Of a DNA stretch of 64,000 nt, positions 25,225-34,168 are shown piece after piece (the first letter of the stretch is position 1; each line of letters begins with the position of its first letter). Origin of the DNA: Alphaproteobacteria bacterium (GTDB lineage: Bacteria; Pseudomonadota; Alphaproteobacteria; Rhodobacterales; Rhodobacteraceae). The notes beneath the pieces were generated by a model, which saw only the letters and a program-made list of their open reading frames with translations, did not search any database and was not told where the DNA came from. A program made the position numbers and the translations under genes. Location of the stretch: positions 22,708-86,707 of the forward strand of contig JAUIBL010000011.1 in NCBI GenBank assembly GCA_030428355.1. The letters run 5' to 3'.

Positions 25225-26054
25225 GCGACCCCTACGATCCCGCCCGCGACGGCGCGCAGATGTCGTTTGACGGGCGCATGTCCTATACCGATTATCTGGG
25301 TCTTGACGCCGTTCTGACCGCCCAGCATCCGCTCAGCAGCGCCCATGACGAATTGCTGTTCATCGTCCAGCACCAGACGTCGGAGTTGTGGATGCGGCTG
25401 GCGCTGCACGAACTCCACGCGGCGCGCGCCACCCTGTCGGGGGCCGACATTCGTCCCGCCTTCAAGATGCTCGCCCGCGTCTCCCGCATCTTCGAACAGC
25501 TCAATTCCGCATGGGACGTGCTGCGCACCATGACGCCCAGCGATTACACCACCTTCCGCGAGACCCTTGGTCAAAGCTCGGGCTTTCAGTCGGCGCAATA
25601 CCGCGAGATCGAATTTCTTTTGGGCAACCGCAATCCGGCCATGCTCAAACCCCACGCCCACCGGCCCGACCTGACCGCCCGCCTGACCGCCGAGATGGAC
25701 AAGCCCTCGCTCTATGACTGTGCGCTGATGCGGCTGGCGCAGGTGGTGGCGGTGCCGGACGAGGTTTTGCAACGCGACCGCCATAAACCGCACCAGCCGA
25801 ACGAGACGGTGCAGGCCGCTTGGGCCGAGGTCTACCGCGATCCGAGCCGGTACTGGGACCTTTACGAACTGGCGGAAAAGCTGGTCGATCTCGAAGACTA
25901 CTTCCGCCGCTGGCGCTTCAACCATGTCACCACGGTGGAGAGGGTGATCGGGCTCAAACGCGGCACCGGGGGCACAGGCGGCGTGTCCTATCTCAATCGC
26001 ATGCTCGAGGTTGAGCTTTTCCCCGATCTCTGGCACCTGCGGACCAAGCTATGA
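25221..26054 (+). CDS. kynA: tryptophan 2,3-dioxygenase
   Basis: 277 residues. [38 protein letters not shown] (haem-pocket helix), [20 protein letters not shown] and [15 protein letters not shown] are classic for the haem enzyme that opens the indole ring of tryptophan to N-formylkynurenine. The start is a TTG at 25221 with GGAGGTGAG just before it; it overlaps the SDR stop. The end overlaps kynU by four bases. GTGGTGG-like C-terminal Thr/Gly loop ([12 protein letters not shown]) is intact. Confidence 0.95.
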   Translation: MSDPYDPARDGAQMSFDGRMSYTDYLGLDAVLTAQHPLSSAHDELLFIVQHQTSELWMRLALHELHAARATLSGADIRPAFKMLARVSRIFEQLNSAWDVLRTMTPSDYTTFRETLGQSSGFQSAQYREIEFLLGNRNPAMLKPHAHRPDLTARLTAEMDKPSLYDCALMRLAQVVAVPDEVLQRDRHKPHQPNETVQAAWAEVYRDPSRYWDLYELAEKLVDLEDYFRRWRFNHVTTVERVIGLKRGTGGTGGVSYLNRMLEVELFPDLWHLRTKL

Positions 26055-27259
26055 AAGACCCCATCATGACCGATTTCACCGCAACCCGCGCCGCGTTTCA
26101 CCTGCCCGAAGGCATGATCTATCTCGACGGCAACTCTTTGGGACCATTGCCGAAATCCACCGCCGCCCGCGTGGCGCAGACCGTGACCGACGAATGGGGC
26201 GATCACCTCATCACCGGCTGGAACGCCTGCGGCTGGATGGACATGCCCGCGCGTCTGGGCGACCGGATCGGACGTCTGATCGGCGCAGAAACTGGCCATG
26301 TGGTTGTGGGCGACACGCTGTCGATCAAGGTATTTCAGGCGCTTGCAGCCGCACTGAAGCTGAATCCGGACCGGCGCGTGATCCTGTCTGACACCGGCAA
26401 CTTCCCCTCTGACCTTTACATGGCCGAAGGGCTGATCTCGCTCCTTGGCCCGGACTACGAACTGCGCCTTGTCGCGCCGGAAGAGGTCGAAGCCGCTCTG
26501 ACCGACGAGATCGCGGTGTCGCTGATCACCGAGGTGGATTACCGCACCGGGCGCAAGCACGATATGGCCGCACTCACAGCCAAGGCACATGAACAAGGCG
26601 TTGTAACTGTCTGGGATCTGGCCCATTCCGCCGGCGCGATCCCGGTCGATCTGGCAGGTGCCAAGGCCGATTTCGCGGTCGGCTGCACCTATAAATACCT
26701 GAACGGCGGCCCCGGCGCGCCTGCCTTCATCTATGTCTCGCCCCGCCATGCCGACATGGCGCTGCCCGCGCTGTCGGGCTGGCTGGGGCATGACAGCCCC
26801 TTCGCGTTCGATCTTGGCTACAAACCGGGTGCGGGCATTTCCCGGATGCGCGTCGGCACACCTCCTATCGTGCAGATGGCAGCCTTGGACGCGGCGCTTG
26901 ACGTGTGGGACTACGTCGATCTGCAGGACCTGCGCGCGCGGTCCATCGACCTTTCCGAACGGTTCATCGCCGGGGTCGAGGCCACCTGCCCGGATCTGAC
27001 GCTCGCAAGCCCGCGCAACGCCCACGAACGCGGTTCGCAAGTCAGCTTTAAATTCGACGAAGGCTATGCCGCGATGCAGGCTCTGATCGCCCACAAGGTG
27101 ATCGGCGATTTCCGCGCGCCAGACATCATGCGCTTCGGCTTCACACCTCTGTATCTGAGCCTTGAGGACGTCGATCAAGCAGTCGAGATCCTAGCGACCA
27201 TCATGCGCGACCGCCTCTGGGACACACCTGAATTCAAGCAGCGCAAAGCCGTGACCTGA
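26051..27259 (+). CDS. kynU: kynureninase
   Basis: 402 residues. A PLP enzyme that cleaves kynurenine to anthranilate and alanine. The PLP lysine is K215 in [41 protein letters not shown] and [14 protein letters not shown] (PLP-binding Asp) are family hallmarks. ATG 26051 overlaps the kynA stop (ATGA); a second ATG at 26066 is possible. No kynurenine formamidase gene (kynB) is adjacent, so the middle step must be encoded elsewhere. Confidence 0.95.
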   Translation: MKDPIMTDFTATRAAFHLPEGMIYLDGNSLGPLPKSTAARVAQTVTDEWGDHLITGWNACGWMDMPARLGDRIGRLIGAETGHVVVGDTLSIKVFQALAAALKLNPDRRVILSDTGNFPSDLYMAEGLISLLGPDYELRLVAPEEVEAALTDEIAVSLITEVDYRTGRKHDMAALTAKAHEQGVVTVWDLAHSAGAIPVDLAGAKADFAVGCTYKYLNGGPGAPAFIYVSPRHADMALPALSGWLGHDSPFAFDLGYKPGAGISRMRVGTPPIVQMAALDAALDVWDYVDLQDLRARSIDLSERFIAGVEATCPDLTLASPRNAHERGSQVSFKFDEGYAAMQALIAHKVIGDFRAPDIMRFGFTPLYLSLEDVDQAVEILATIMRDRLWDTPEFKQRKAVT

Positions 27260-27270
27260 AGCGCGAGAGT

Positions 27271-27284
27271 CTCCGTCAACGGAG
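27271..27284. terminator. small hairpin between convergent kynU and amidotransferase genes
   Basis: CTCCG, TCAA, CGGAG in the 27 bp between the two stops, followed by ATTTAC. It is short and lacks a good T run, so the call is weak. Confidence 0.3.
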
Positions 27285-27286
27285 AT

Positions 27287-28069
27287 TTACACCGCGTCGA
27301 CGCGGTGTCCGCCCACCACGTCTCCCTCTGCCCAGGCCCGCACCGCGTCGCCAAAGGCCTGGAACAACGGCCGCGACACCGGGTCATTGGCCGCGTCCCA
27401 TTCCGGGTGCCATTGCACCGACAGGGTAAAGCCCGGCGCGTCCTTCACATAGGTCGCCTCAGGCGTGCCATCGGGCGCGTGCCCTTCGATCACGATCCGA
27501 GCGCCCGGCGTCTTGATTCCCTGCCCGTGCAGCGTATTCGTCATCACCTCGGTCGATCCGAACAGGCGATGAAACACCCCGCCCTCCTGCAGCGTCACCA
27601 CGTGGCGCAGAGCGAACTTTTCCTCCAGCGTACCATCGGGCGGCATCCGGTGGTTCATCCGCCCCGGCAGATCCCGGATCTCGGGGTGCAAGGTGCCGCC
27701 CATGGCGACGTTCACTTCCTGAAAGCCCCGACAGATGCCCAGAAACGGCTGACCCCGCTCCACGCAGGCGCGCACCAGCGGCAGCGTGATCGCATCGCGC
27801 GCCCGGTCGAACGCGCCATGCGCCTCGGTGGCGGTCTCGCCATATTCCTCGGGATGCACATTGGGCCGCCCGCCGGTCAGAAGGAACCCGTCGCACACCT
27901 CGAGCAGTTCCTCGACCGACAGAAAGCGCGGATCGGCAGGCACCAGAAGCGGCATGCATTCAGCCACCTTGGCCACCGCTTCCGAGTTCATCGACCCGCC
28001 CGCGTGTGCGGGATACTGATCGTTGATCAGATGCTGGTTGCCGATGATGCCGACGACGGGCCGCGCCAT
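27287..28069 (-). CDS. class I glutamine amidotransferase, gamma-glutamyl-GABA hydrolase-like
   Basis: 260 residues. The nucleophile is the Cys of GICRGFQEVNVAMGG, with the His/Glu pair in VQWHPEWDA; LTGGRPNVHPEEYGE is typical of peptidase C26 (PuuD-like) enzymes, which hydrolyse gamma-glutamyl amides in polyamine breakdown. There is no puu gene nearby, so the true substrate is open. It lies 11 bp after the GlcG/HbpS gene in the same direction and may be the last gene of the suf transcript. Confidence 0.88.
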   Translation of the reverse strand: MARPVVGIIGNQHLINDQYPAHAGGSMNSEAVAKVAECMPLLVPADPRFLSVEELLEVCDGFLLTGGRPNVHPEEYGETATEAHGAFDRARDAITLPLVRACVERGQPFLGICRGFQEVNVAMGGTLHPEIRDLPGRMNHRMPPDGTLEEKFALRHVVTLQEGGVFHRLFGSTEVMTNTLHGQGIKTPGARIVIEGHAPDGTPEATYVKDAPGFTLSVQWHPEWDAANDPVSRPLFQAFGDAVRAWAEGDVVGGHRVDAV

Positions 28070-28080
28070 GATGCTGTTCC

Positions 28081-28509
28081 TTATATTTCGGCGGTCAGAC
28101 CCACCGCTTCGATCCCGGCCTTGGCGGCAGCGGCATCGTTGTCCGAAGTGTCTCCGGTCACGCCCACGGCGGCAAGGATCGCGCCTTTTGCGTCCCGCAC
28201 CAACACGCCCCCCGGCACCGGCACCATATGCCCGCCTAGGGCCGCGCCTGCAGCGGTGATGAAGTAGGACTGTTCCTCTGCCCTCTTCTTCTGCGCGCTG
28301 CCCGCCATGCCCAGCATGACCGACCCATAGGCCTTGGCATGGGCGATCTGGAAACGACCCGGGCTTGCGCCGTCTTCGCGCTCGAACGCCTGCACATTGC
28401 CGCCCGCGTCCAGCACGATGACCGACAGCGGTTTCATGTCCGCCGCGCGACCGGCTTCAAGCGTCTTTCGGATGATGGTGCGCGCGCGGCGCAGCGATAG
28501 GTTTGCCAT
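28081..28509 (-). CDS. GlcG/HbpS family protein
   Basis: 142 residues, the normal size for the family: LSLRRARTIIRKTLEAGRA, VIVLDAGGNVQAFEREDGA, AHAKAYGSVMLG and GAALGGHMVPVPGGVLVRDA. Streptomyces HbpS binds haem and iron outside the cell; GlcG-type relatives are cytoplasmic and of unknown role. No signal peptide is visible. It follows sufS by 14 bp, a suggestive place for a possible haem or iron binder, but function is inference. Confidence 0.85.
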   Translation of the reverse strand: MANLSLRRARTIIRKTLEAGRAADMKPLSVIVLDAGGNVQAFEREDGASPGRFQIAHAKAYGSVMLGMAGSAQKKRAEEQSYFITAAGAALGGHMVPVPGGVLVRDAKGAILAAVGVTGDTSDNDAAAAKAGIEAVGLTAEI

Positions 28510-28523
28510 TCTCTCCCCCCAGT

Positions 28524-29744
28524 TCAGGCAAATAGATCATGCGCCAGTTCGAGCGCATCCACGAGTTTGTCCACTTCTTCTTCCGTGTTGTACATCCCGA
28601 ACGACGCGCGGCAGGTGGCGGTCAGACCCAGATGTTCCATCAGTGGCCCCGTGCAATGCTGCCCCGCCCGCACCGCGACCCCTTTCTTGTCCAGAATGGT
28701 CGAGATGTCATGCGCATGCGCGGCGCCGTCCAGCGTGAAACTGAAGATTGCCGCCTTGTCAGGCGTTGTGCCCTGCACTTGCAGCCAATTCAGGCCATCC
28801 AGACGCGCGCGGGCATAGTCGCGCAGCTTTTTCTCATGGGCCGCGATATTCTCCATCCCGATCCCCATCATGTAGTCGAGCGCAACCCCAAGCCCGATCT
28901 GCTGCACGATACCGGGGGTGCCCGCCTCGAACATCATGGGCGCGTCGTTCCAGGTGATCTCGTCCTTGCGCACTTCGCGGATCATGTCCCCACCGCCAAG
29001 GAAAGGCCGCATCTCGGCCATCCGCGCCTTGCGCATATAGATCGCACCCGACCCCGAAGGACCGTAAAGCTTGTGCCCCGTGATGGCGTAGAAATCGCAG
29101 CCGATCTCCTCGACATTGACGGGCATGTGCACCGCCGCCTGAGATCCATCGACCAGCGTGACGATCCCCCGCTCTCGTGCCGCCTCGCAGATGGTTTTCA
29201 CATCGACAACCGTGCCCAGCACGTTGGACAGATGCGTGACCGCGACCAGCTTGGTCTTGGGTCCCATCGCGTCAATCACTGTCTGCGGGTCCAGATAGCC
29301 GGTGCTGTCCACATCGACCCACTTGATCACCACACCCTGCCGTTCACGCAGGAAATGCCAGGGCACGATATTGGCGTGATGCTCCATCACCGACAGGATG
29401 ATCTCGTCGCCTGCCTGCAGGTTCGGCATCCCCCAGCCATAGGCCACGGTGTTGATCCCCATCGTGGTGCCGGTGTTCATGACGATTTCATCCTCGTCCT
29501 TCACACCAAGGAACTTGGCGATCACCCCCCGCGTGCTCTCGTATTTCTCGGTCGCGAGGTTCGACAGGTAGTGCAGCCCGCGATGGACGTTGGCGTATTC
29601 CTCGGCATAGGCGCGGGTGATCGCGTCGATCACCACCTGAGGCTTCTGCGCGCTGGCCCCGTTGTCGAGATAGACCAGCGGTTTGCCATTCACCTCGCGC
29701 GACAGGATCGGGAAATCGCGGCGGATCTCGGTGACGTCATACAT
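28524..29744 (-). CDS. sufS: cysteine desulfurase SufS
   Basis: 406 residues, group II desulfurase. YLDNGASAQKPQVVIDAI begins the fold, the PLP lysine is in AITGHKLYGPSGSGAIYM, and the catalytic Cys is in VAVRAGQHCTGPLMEHLG. It takes sulfur from cysteine for Fe-S assembly, normally passing it to SufE or SufU; neither is seen in the window. The start overlaps the end of the upstream membrane gene by eight bases. A second, IscS-like desulfurase is in the same operon. Confidence 0.95.
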   Translation of the reverse strand: MYDVTEIRRDFPILSREVNGKPLVYLDNGASAQKPQVVIDAITRAYAEEYANVHRGLHYLSNLATEKYESTRGVIAKFLGVKDEDEIVMNTGTTMGINTVAYGWGMPNLQAGDEIILSVMEHHANIVPWHFLRERQGVVIKWVDVDSTGYLDPQTVIDAMGPKTKLVAVTHLSNVLGTVVDVKTICEAARERGIVTLVDGSQAAVHMPVNVEEIGCDFYAITGHKLYGPSGSGAIYMRKARMAEMRPFLGGGDMIREVRKDEITWNDAPMMFEAGTPGIVQQIGLGVALDYMMGIGMENIAAHEKKLRDYARARLDGLNWLQVQGTTPDKAAIFSFTLDGAAHAHDISTILDKKGVAVRAGQHCTGPLMEHLGLTATCRASFGMYNTEEEVDKLVDALELAHDLFA

Positions 29745-30327
29745 ATCCAGGTATTCCTCCGGTCTGGACGCCCAGAAGGCTGAAGATCAGACTCAGCCCC
29801 AGCATCATGCCGACAACGGCCAGCAACAAGACCAAACCCGCACGCAGCAGGCTGCCGGTCTCGTGGGCCACATCAATGAAGTTGACGAAGATCCAGATGC
29901 CCAGCACCGACGCGGCGCTGATCAGGACCCCCGACAGGAACAGGCTGATCGGTCCGACAAGCGCAACAACGGCTTGCAACAGAACCCGCAACGCCTGCAA
30001 CCAGATCACGAGAATTGCAATCTCGGCATAGCTGGCCCGTCCCCCAAGCGGCCTGCCGCACAGCGTCACCGCCACGATCAACGCCGCCACCGAAATCGCC
30101 AGCATCGTTCCGAACACGGTCGGATTGGCCAGAACCGGGCCGAACATGTCATCCGCAGGCACCAGCAGCAACGAGGCCGAGAACATCAGCGTGTTCAGTA
30201 CGATCACAAGCGCAAAGGCCAGCCACAGCGCCTGCGACGGCAGGTTCATCGCCAGAAGCAACCGCGCCACGTCGCGCGGGGCCGTCACGGTGTTGACCGC
30301 CAGTCGCAGAAATCCGGCCAGCGTCAC
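29737..30327 (-). CDS. Yip1-domain membrane protein
   Basis: 196 residues with a GTG start at 30327 that overlaps the previous stop (GTGA). At least four hydrophobic helices follow the FLRLAVNTVTAPRDVARLLL head, which is typical of bacterial Yip1-domain proteins. A much longer open frame upstream is only the shadow of the preceding gene. It is inserted between sufD and sufS and coupled to both sides; a role in Fe-S assembly is not known. Confidence 0.75.
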   Translation of the reverse strand: MTLAGFLRLAVNTVTAPRDVARLLLAMNLPSQALWLAFALVIVLNTLMFSASLLLVPADDMFGPVLANPTVFGTMLAISVAALIVAVTLCGRPLGGRASYAEIAILVIWLQALRVLLQAVVALVGPISLFLSGVLISAASVLGIWIFVNFIDVAHETGSLLRAGLVLLLAVVGMMLGLSLIFSLLGVQTGGIPGYV

Positions 30328-30812
30328 GCCGCATCCCCGCGATACACGGCCCGCATTCCCGCGATCCAGAACCACAGCAGCACACCGATCCAGACGACGC
30401 CCACCAGCGTCAAAGCAGGCCCCGGCCCGATGAACCCGGCCACCAGACCGTTCAGCAGCGCCAAAGGCGTTGCCGCCAGAAGACCCCAGAAAATCGCGAT
30501 CCGCGCATTGAAGGACGGCCCCTGCCCGCGAAACACCCGCATGATAAGATGGAGCAGCCACGACAGAAGGTAGAATCCAAGCGGCGCGAACAGCAGCCAT
30601 CCCGCCAGCGCCCCGGCCAGCAGACCATTGATGTCCTGCCCGGTCAGATGCGCCTCACGGCTCAGCCGGGGCCATTGCGCAACAAACAGGATCACGCAGG
30701 CCCCCATCAGGATGGCCAAGGCTCTGTCTTCGCGCTGCCCGGCATCCACCAGTCGGCGCACCACCTTGCCCGGCCCCCGATACGTGGCCGCTATGTCCTG
30801 CGTGAACGGCAT
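30324..30812 (-). CDS. Yip1-like membrane protein
   Basis: 162 residues with about four hydrophobic helices (ALAILMGACVILFVAQW; GLLAGALAGWLLFAPLGFYLLSWLLH; IFWGLLAATPLALLNGLVAGFI; LVGVVWIGVLLWFWIAG). The fold resembles its downstream neighbour, so the two may form a heteromeric membrane pair. The start lies six bases after the sufD stop and the end overlaps the next gene. Function unknown. Confidence 0.65.
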   Translation of the reverse strand: MPFTQDIAATYRGPGKVVRRLVDAGQREDRALAILMGACVILFVAQWPRLSREAHLTGQDINGLLAGALAGWLLFAPLGFYLLSWLLHLIMRVFRGQGPSFNARIAIFWGLLAATPLALLNGLVAGFIGPGPALTLVGVVWIGVLLWFWIAGMRAVYRGDAA

Positions 30813-30818
30813 CGCGGC

Positions 30819-32096
30819 TCAGCCACGCCGCCGCGCAAGCCACGCCTCGACGCGGGCATTGATCTCGTCCTGAAGCGCCTCGTCCTCGATCTCCATCACC
30901 GCTTCGGCCAGAAAGGCGATGGTGAGCAGGTCGGTCGCCGGCCCCTCTTCGATCCCGCGCGAGCGCAGGTAGAAAAGCCCCTCCTCGTCGATCGCCCCCG
31001 AGGTCGATCCGTGCGAACAGGCCACGTCATCCGCGTAGATCTCAAGCTCCGGCTTGGCAAGAAACTGGCTGTCCTCGTCCAGCAACAACGACTGGCTGAT
31101 CTGGTAGCCGTCGGTCTTCTGAGCGCCTTCCTTGACAAGGATCTTGCCCTGGAACACCCCCGTCGCCCCGTTGCGCAGCACCTTCTTGAACACCTGTCGG
31201 CTCTCGCAGTTCAGCGCGTCATGGGTGATGAACACCGTGTCGTCATGGTGGAAATCGCCGTCACCGACACAGGCCCCGGCCACATGTGCTGTCGCATTGT
31301 CGCCGGTCAGTTCGATCACACATTCGTTGCGGGTCAGCTTGCCATTGGCGGTCAGGGTGAAGGACTTGAACACCGACTCCTCACCCAGACGGGTGAAGAT
31401 CGCCGTGGCCGCACGGCGCTCGTGATCGCGCCCCTGCGCGCGGACATGGTGGAATGTACCCCCATCCGCAATCTCGACTTCCATGCACTTGTTGAACCGC
31501 GCGGCCGCCGGTCCGTTCTCCAGCAGGGTCAGTTCCGCACCGGACTCGATCTTCACAACATGGTGGAGGATCGCGTCAGAAGTCTCTGACAAATGGCGAT
31601 AAACCAGGCTGATCGGCTTCGGCGCGCGGCCCGTGACATGGATCAGCACGCCATCCGTGGCGAACGCCGTGTTCAGCGCCGCCAAGGGGCGCTGCACCGG
31701 AGATTGCCCACGGGCTTCCAGCACACCATAGACATCCTTGGCCCAGTGAATGTCCCGCACATCGGCCAGACGGTCGATGCTGACATGCTCCATCGCCAGA
31801 TCATCCGACTCCTCGGCGCTGAACACACCGTCGATGAACACGATCTTGAGCCTATCAACCTCGCCGAAGATCGGCGCTTCGTCGGTTTCGAGAAGGGCTG
31901 CCTTGGGGGCCTCGGGCTGCACCAGAGTGTCCGGGCGCGTGTACTTCCAATACTCGTCCCGACCGCTTGGCAAACCCATGCTGCGCACCCGCGCAACGGC
32001 ATCTTCACGCGCCGCCTGCGCCCAGCCGCCCTGGGGCATGTCAAGCACGGCAAGCCGCGCGTCGGTGGCATCCTGTTTGATCTGCGGCAACGCCAT
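30819..32096 (-). CDS. sufD: Fe-S cluster assembly protein SufD
   Basis: 425 residues. The beta-helix core and the C-terminal block EIYADDVACSHGSTSGAIDEEGLFYLRSRGI are the SufB/SufD family signature; as usual for SufD, the N-terminal part differs from SufB. It forms the SufBC2D scaffold with SufB and the SufC ATPase. It starts one base inside the sufC stop (TAATG), so stoichiometry is coupled. Confidence 0.96.
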   Translation of the reverse strand: MALPQIKQDATDARLAVLDMPQGGWAQAAREDAVARVRSMGLPSGRDEYWKYTRPDTLVQPEAPKAALLETDEAPIFGEVDRLKIVFIDGVFSAEESDDLAMEHVSIDRLADVRDIHWAKDVYGVLEARGQSPVQRPLAALNTAFATDGVLIHVTGRAPKPISLVYRHLSETSDAILHHVVKIESGAELTLLENGPAAARFNKCMEVEIADGGTFHHVRAQGRDHERRAATAIFTRLGEESVFKSFTLTANGKLTRNECVIELTGDNATAHVAGACVGDGDFHHDDTVFITHDALNCESRQVFKKVLRNGATGVFQGKILVKEGAQKTDGYQISQSLLLDEDSQFLAKPELEIYADDVACSHGSTSGAIDEEGLFYLRSRGIEEGPATDLLTIAFLAEAVMEIEDEALQDEINARVEAWLARRRG

Positions 32097-32851
32097 TACA
32101 CTGCCTCCGCCAGAAGGTCCGCATAGCCGTTGTTTTCCACCTCAAGCGCAAGCTCGGGGCCACCCGTCTTAATGATCCGGCCATCCGCCATGATGTGCAC
32201 CACATCCGGTTTGATGTGATCCAGCAGACGCTGGTAGTGCGTGATGACAAGGAACCCGCGCCCCTCGTCGCGCAGTGCGTTCACACCGTCGGCCACCAGC
32301 TTCATCGCATCCACGTCAAGGCCCGAGTCGGTCTCGTCAAGGATGCACATCTTCGGCTCGAGCATGGCCATCTGCAGGATTTCGTTGCGCTTTTTCTCAC
32401 CACCCGAGAAACCCACATTGACCGGACGCTTCAGCATTTCGGCGTCGATTTTCAGTTCCTTGGCCTTTTCACGCACGACCTTGAGAAATTCGCTCGCCGA
32501 CATCTCTTCTTCGCCCCGCGCCTTGCGCTGAGCATTCACCGCCGTCCGCAGGAAGGTCATGTTGCCGACACCGGGGATTTCCACCGGGTACTGGAACGCA
32601 AGAAACACACCCGCCGCCGCGCGCTCTTCCGGCTCCATGTCCAGGATGTCTTCGCCATCCAGCGTCGCCGACCCTTCGGTCACCTCGTAGCCATCCTTGC
32701 CCGACAGCACATAGGACAGCGTCGACTTGCCCGACCCGTTCGGCCCCATGATCGCATGCACCTTGCCAGCCTCGACCGTCAGGTTCACACCTTTGAGGAT
32801 TTGCTTGTCTTCTTCCTCAAGTTGCACGTGCAGATTGGTGATGTTCAGCAT
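32096..32851 (-). CDS. sufC: Fe-S assembly ATPase SufC
   Basis: 251 residues from the ATG at 32851, which gives the usual SufC start MLNITNLHVQLEEEDKQILK and has GGAG nine bases upstream; ATGs at 32857 and 32866 are alternatives. Walker A is GPNGSGKS (36-43), the signature is FSGGEKKRNEILQMA and Walker B is CILDETDSGLDVD. It powers the SufBCD scaffold. Its start lies within the last codons of the frameshifted FkbM gene, so changes in that gene's reading could affect sufC translation. Confidence 0.96.
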   Translation of the reverse strand: MLNITNLHVQLEEEDKQILKGVNLTVEAGKVHAIMGPNGSGKSTLSYVLSGKDGYEVTEGSATLDGEDILDMEPEERAAAGVFLAFQYPVEIPGVGNMTFLRTAVNAQRKARGEEEMSASEFLKVVREKAKELKIDAEMLKRPVNVGFSGGEKKRNEILQMAMLEPKMCILDETDSGLDVDAMKLVADGVNALRDEGRGFLVITHYQRLLDHIKPDVVHIMADGRIIKTGGPELALEVENNGYADLLAEAV

Positions 32852-33640
32852 GTCCATGAACTCCATGTTGTGTCTTCTTCGTGGACGAGAAGAAAATTCT
32901 TGTTCGGGTTGTAGCGCTTCGGTTTCGAATACGCCTTGTAACTGTTTTCGACGAGCCACGCTTCGAAAGCCTGGCGGTTGGTTTTGTCGACCTCGATCAG
33001 CATTCGGGGCCTGTGTCGTTTCACCGTCTCGGTCAGGGACCGAAGCACGTTCATCTCCATCCCTTCCACATCGATCTTGATGAAACTGGCGGCGCGATCG
33101 CCGATCACATCATCTGCACGTACCACGGGGATGGTGTCCTCACCGGGCACAAGCCGCCCTGCCCCGACATTGCCCATGTGAAAATCCATCCCGAACGCCG
33201 TGTCGGTCGCATCCGAAATCCCATATCCCAGCCAGCCAGCCAAGATCAACGCATGTGTCAACCGCGTTCAACATGACATTGTTGACCAGAACCCTGTAAG
33301 CAACCGGATTGGGCTCAACGACGATGACCTCCGTCGGCGCAAGGAACTTGGCCACGAACAGGGCGTGGTTTCCGACATTGGCACCGATGTCGACATAAAT
33401 CCCGCCGGGCGGAAAGGCGCGGCGAATGATCTCCAGTTCCTCTTGTTCGTAGAAGATACCTTTGGCGTGGTAGTTTTTCTGGATCAGGTCCCGACGGGCA
33501 GCAATCGTGAAAAAAACCGGCTGGCCTGACACCACCGTCCGCACCACGGGCGCGGCCATGAGCCGAAAGACACCTGGGGCGTCCATCAGGTCGGTCAGCG
33601 CTTCCGCGGCGACAGGATTGGTCAGTTCAGCCACAGACAC
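32845..33640 (-). pseudogene. FkbM family methyltransferase, split by a 4-bp insertion
   Basis: From a GTG at 33640, the first frame encodes the SAM-binding part (IYVDIGANVGNHALFVAKFL, VVEPNPVAYRVLVNNVMLNA), then leaves the family sequence at 33242 and ends at 33140. The rest (FIKIDVEGMEMNVLRSL, RPRMLIEVDK) continues in another frame to 32845. At the break stands GGCT three times in a row; removing one unit joins the frames as VDLGWLGYGISDAT, a 263-residue protein of normal size. So the gene is broken by a tetranucleotide duplication, or the assembly has an error there. Confidence 0.85.
33231..33242. repeat. GCCA x3 tetranucleotide repeat at the frameshift
   Basis: Three perfect GCCA units (GGCT/TGGC read leftward), preceded by the near-unit CCCA at 33227-33230. 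Slippage by one unit moves the FkbM frame out of register. Confidence 0.8.
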
Positions 33641-33645
33641 GGGCC

Positions 33646-33966
33646 TTACCCCCGATCCGTCAGCACAGCGGTGCCGCTTGCCGACACCATCAGCATCGAA
33701 TTGCCGACCACTTCGTAATCCAGATCGACGCCCACAACCGCATTGGCCCCAAGCGCCAGCGCCCTCTGTTCCAACTCGCGCATCGCCACGTCGCGGGCAT
33801 CCTGCAGCTTGGCCTCATAAGCACCGGACCGGCCCCCGACGATGTCGGTGATCGACGCGAAAATGTCCCGGACCACATTGGCCCCCATGATCGCCTCGCC
33901 CACCACGATCCCTTTGTATTCAAGGATCTTCTGGCCTTCGATGCTGTTGGTCGTCGTGATGATCAT
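33646..33966 (-). CDS. YbjQ family (DUF74) protein
   Basis: 106 residues, full length for Ybj[47 protein letters not shown], then [18 protein letters not shown]. These pentameric cytoplasmic proteins have been called heavy-metal-binding without firm proof. It overlaps the small membrane gene upstream (ATGA) and sits between sufB and sufC, which is compatible with a metal-related role but does not show it. Confidence 0.9.
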   Translation of the reverse strand: MIITTTNSIEGQKILEYKGIVVGEAIMGANVVRDIFASITDIVGGRSGAYEAKLQDARDVAMRELEQRALALGANAVVGVDLDYEVVGNSMLMVSASGTAVLTDRG

Positions 33967-34166
33967 CTATGTCTTTCCATCCAAAGTTTCACTGCAATTC
34001 CAGAGAGACCACCGCAGAGTCCACCGGCCAGCCCAATAACGAAAATCCCGTTCCCGATCCAAAGTGGTGCCGAGAGTAACATCAGGACCCCGGCGACCAC
34101 CCCGGTCAACATACCATACTGCCCTTTTGGTTCGGCCGGAGTGGAGAGCCAATGCCAGATCGACAT
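33963..34166 (-). CDS. small two-helix membrane protein in the suf operon
   Basis: 67 residues with two hydrophobic helices ([20 protein letters not shown] and [20 protein letters not shown]). It starts three bases after the sufB stop and overlaps ybjQ, so it is clearly part of the transcript. I do not recognise the family. Confidence 0.65.
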   Translation of the reverse strand: MSIWHWLSTPAEPKGQYGMLTGVVAGVLMLLSAPLWIGNGIFVIGLAGGLCGGLSGIAVKLWMERHR

Positions 34167-34168
34167 GG

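Noticed and set aside
33140..33640. Two separate FkbM-like genes
   Set aside because: The second half lacks the SAM-binding region and the halves join perfectly after removal of one GGCT unit, so one broken gene explains both.
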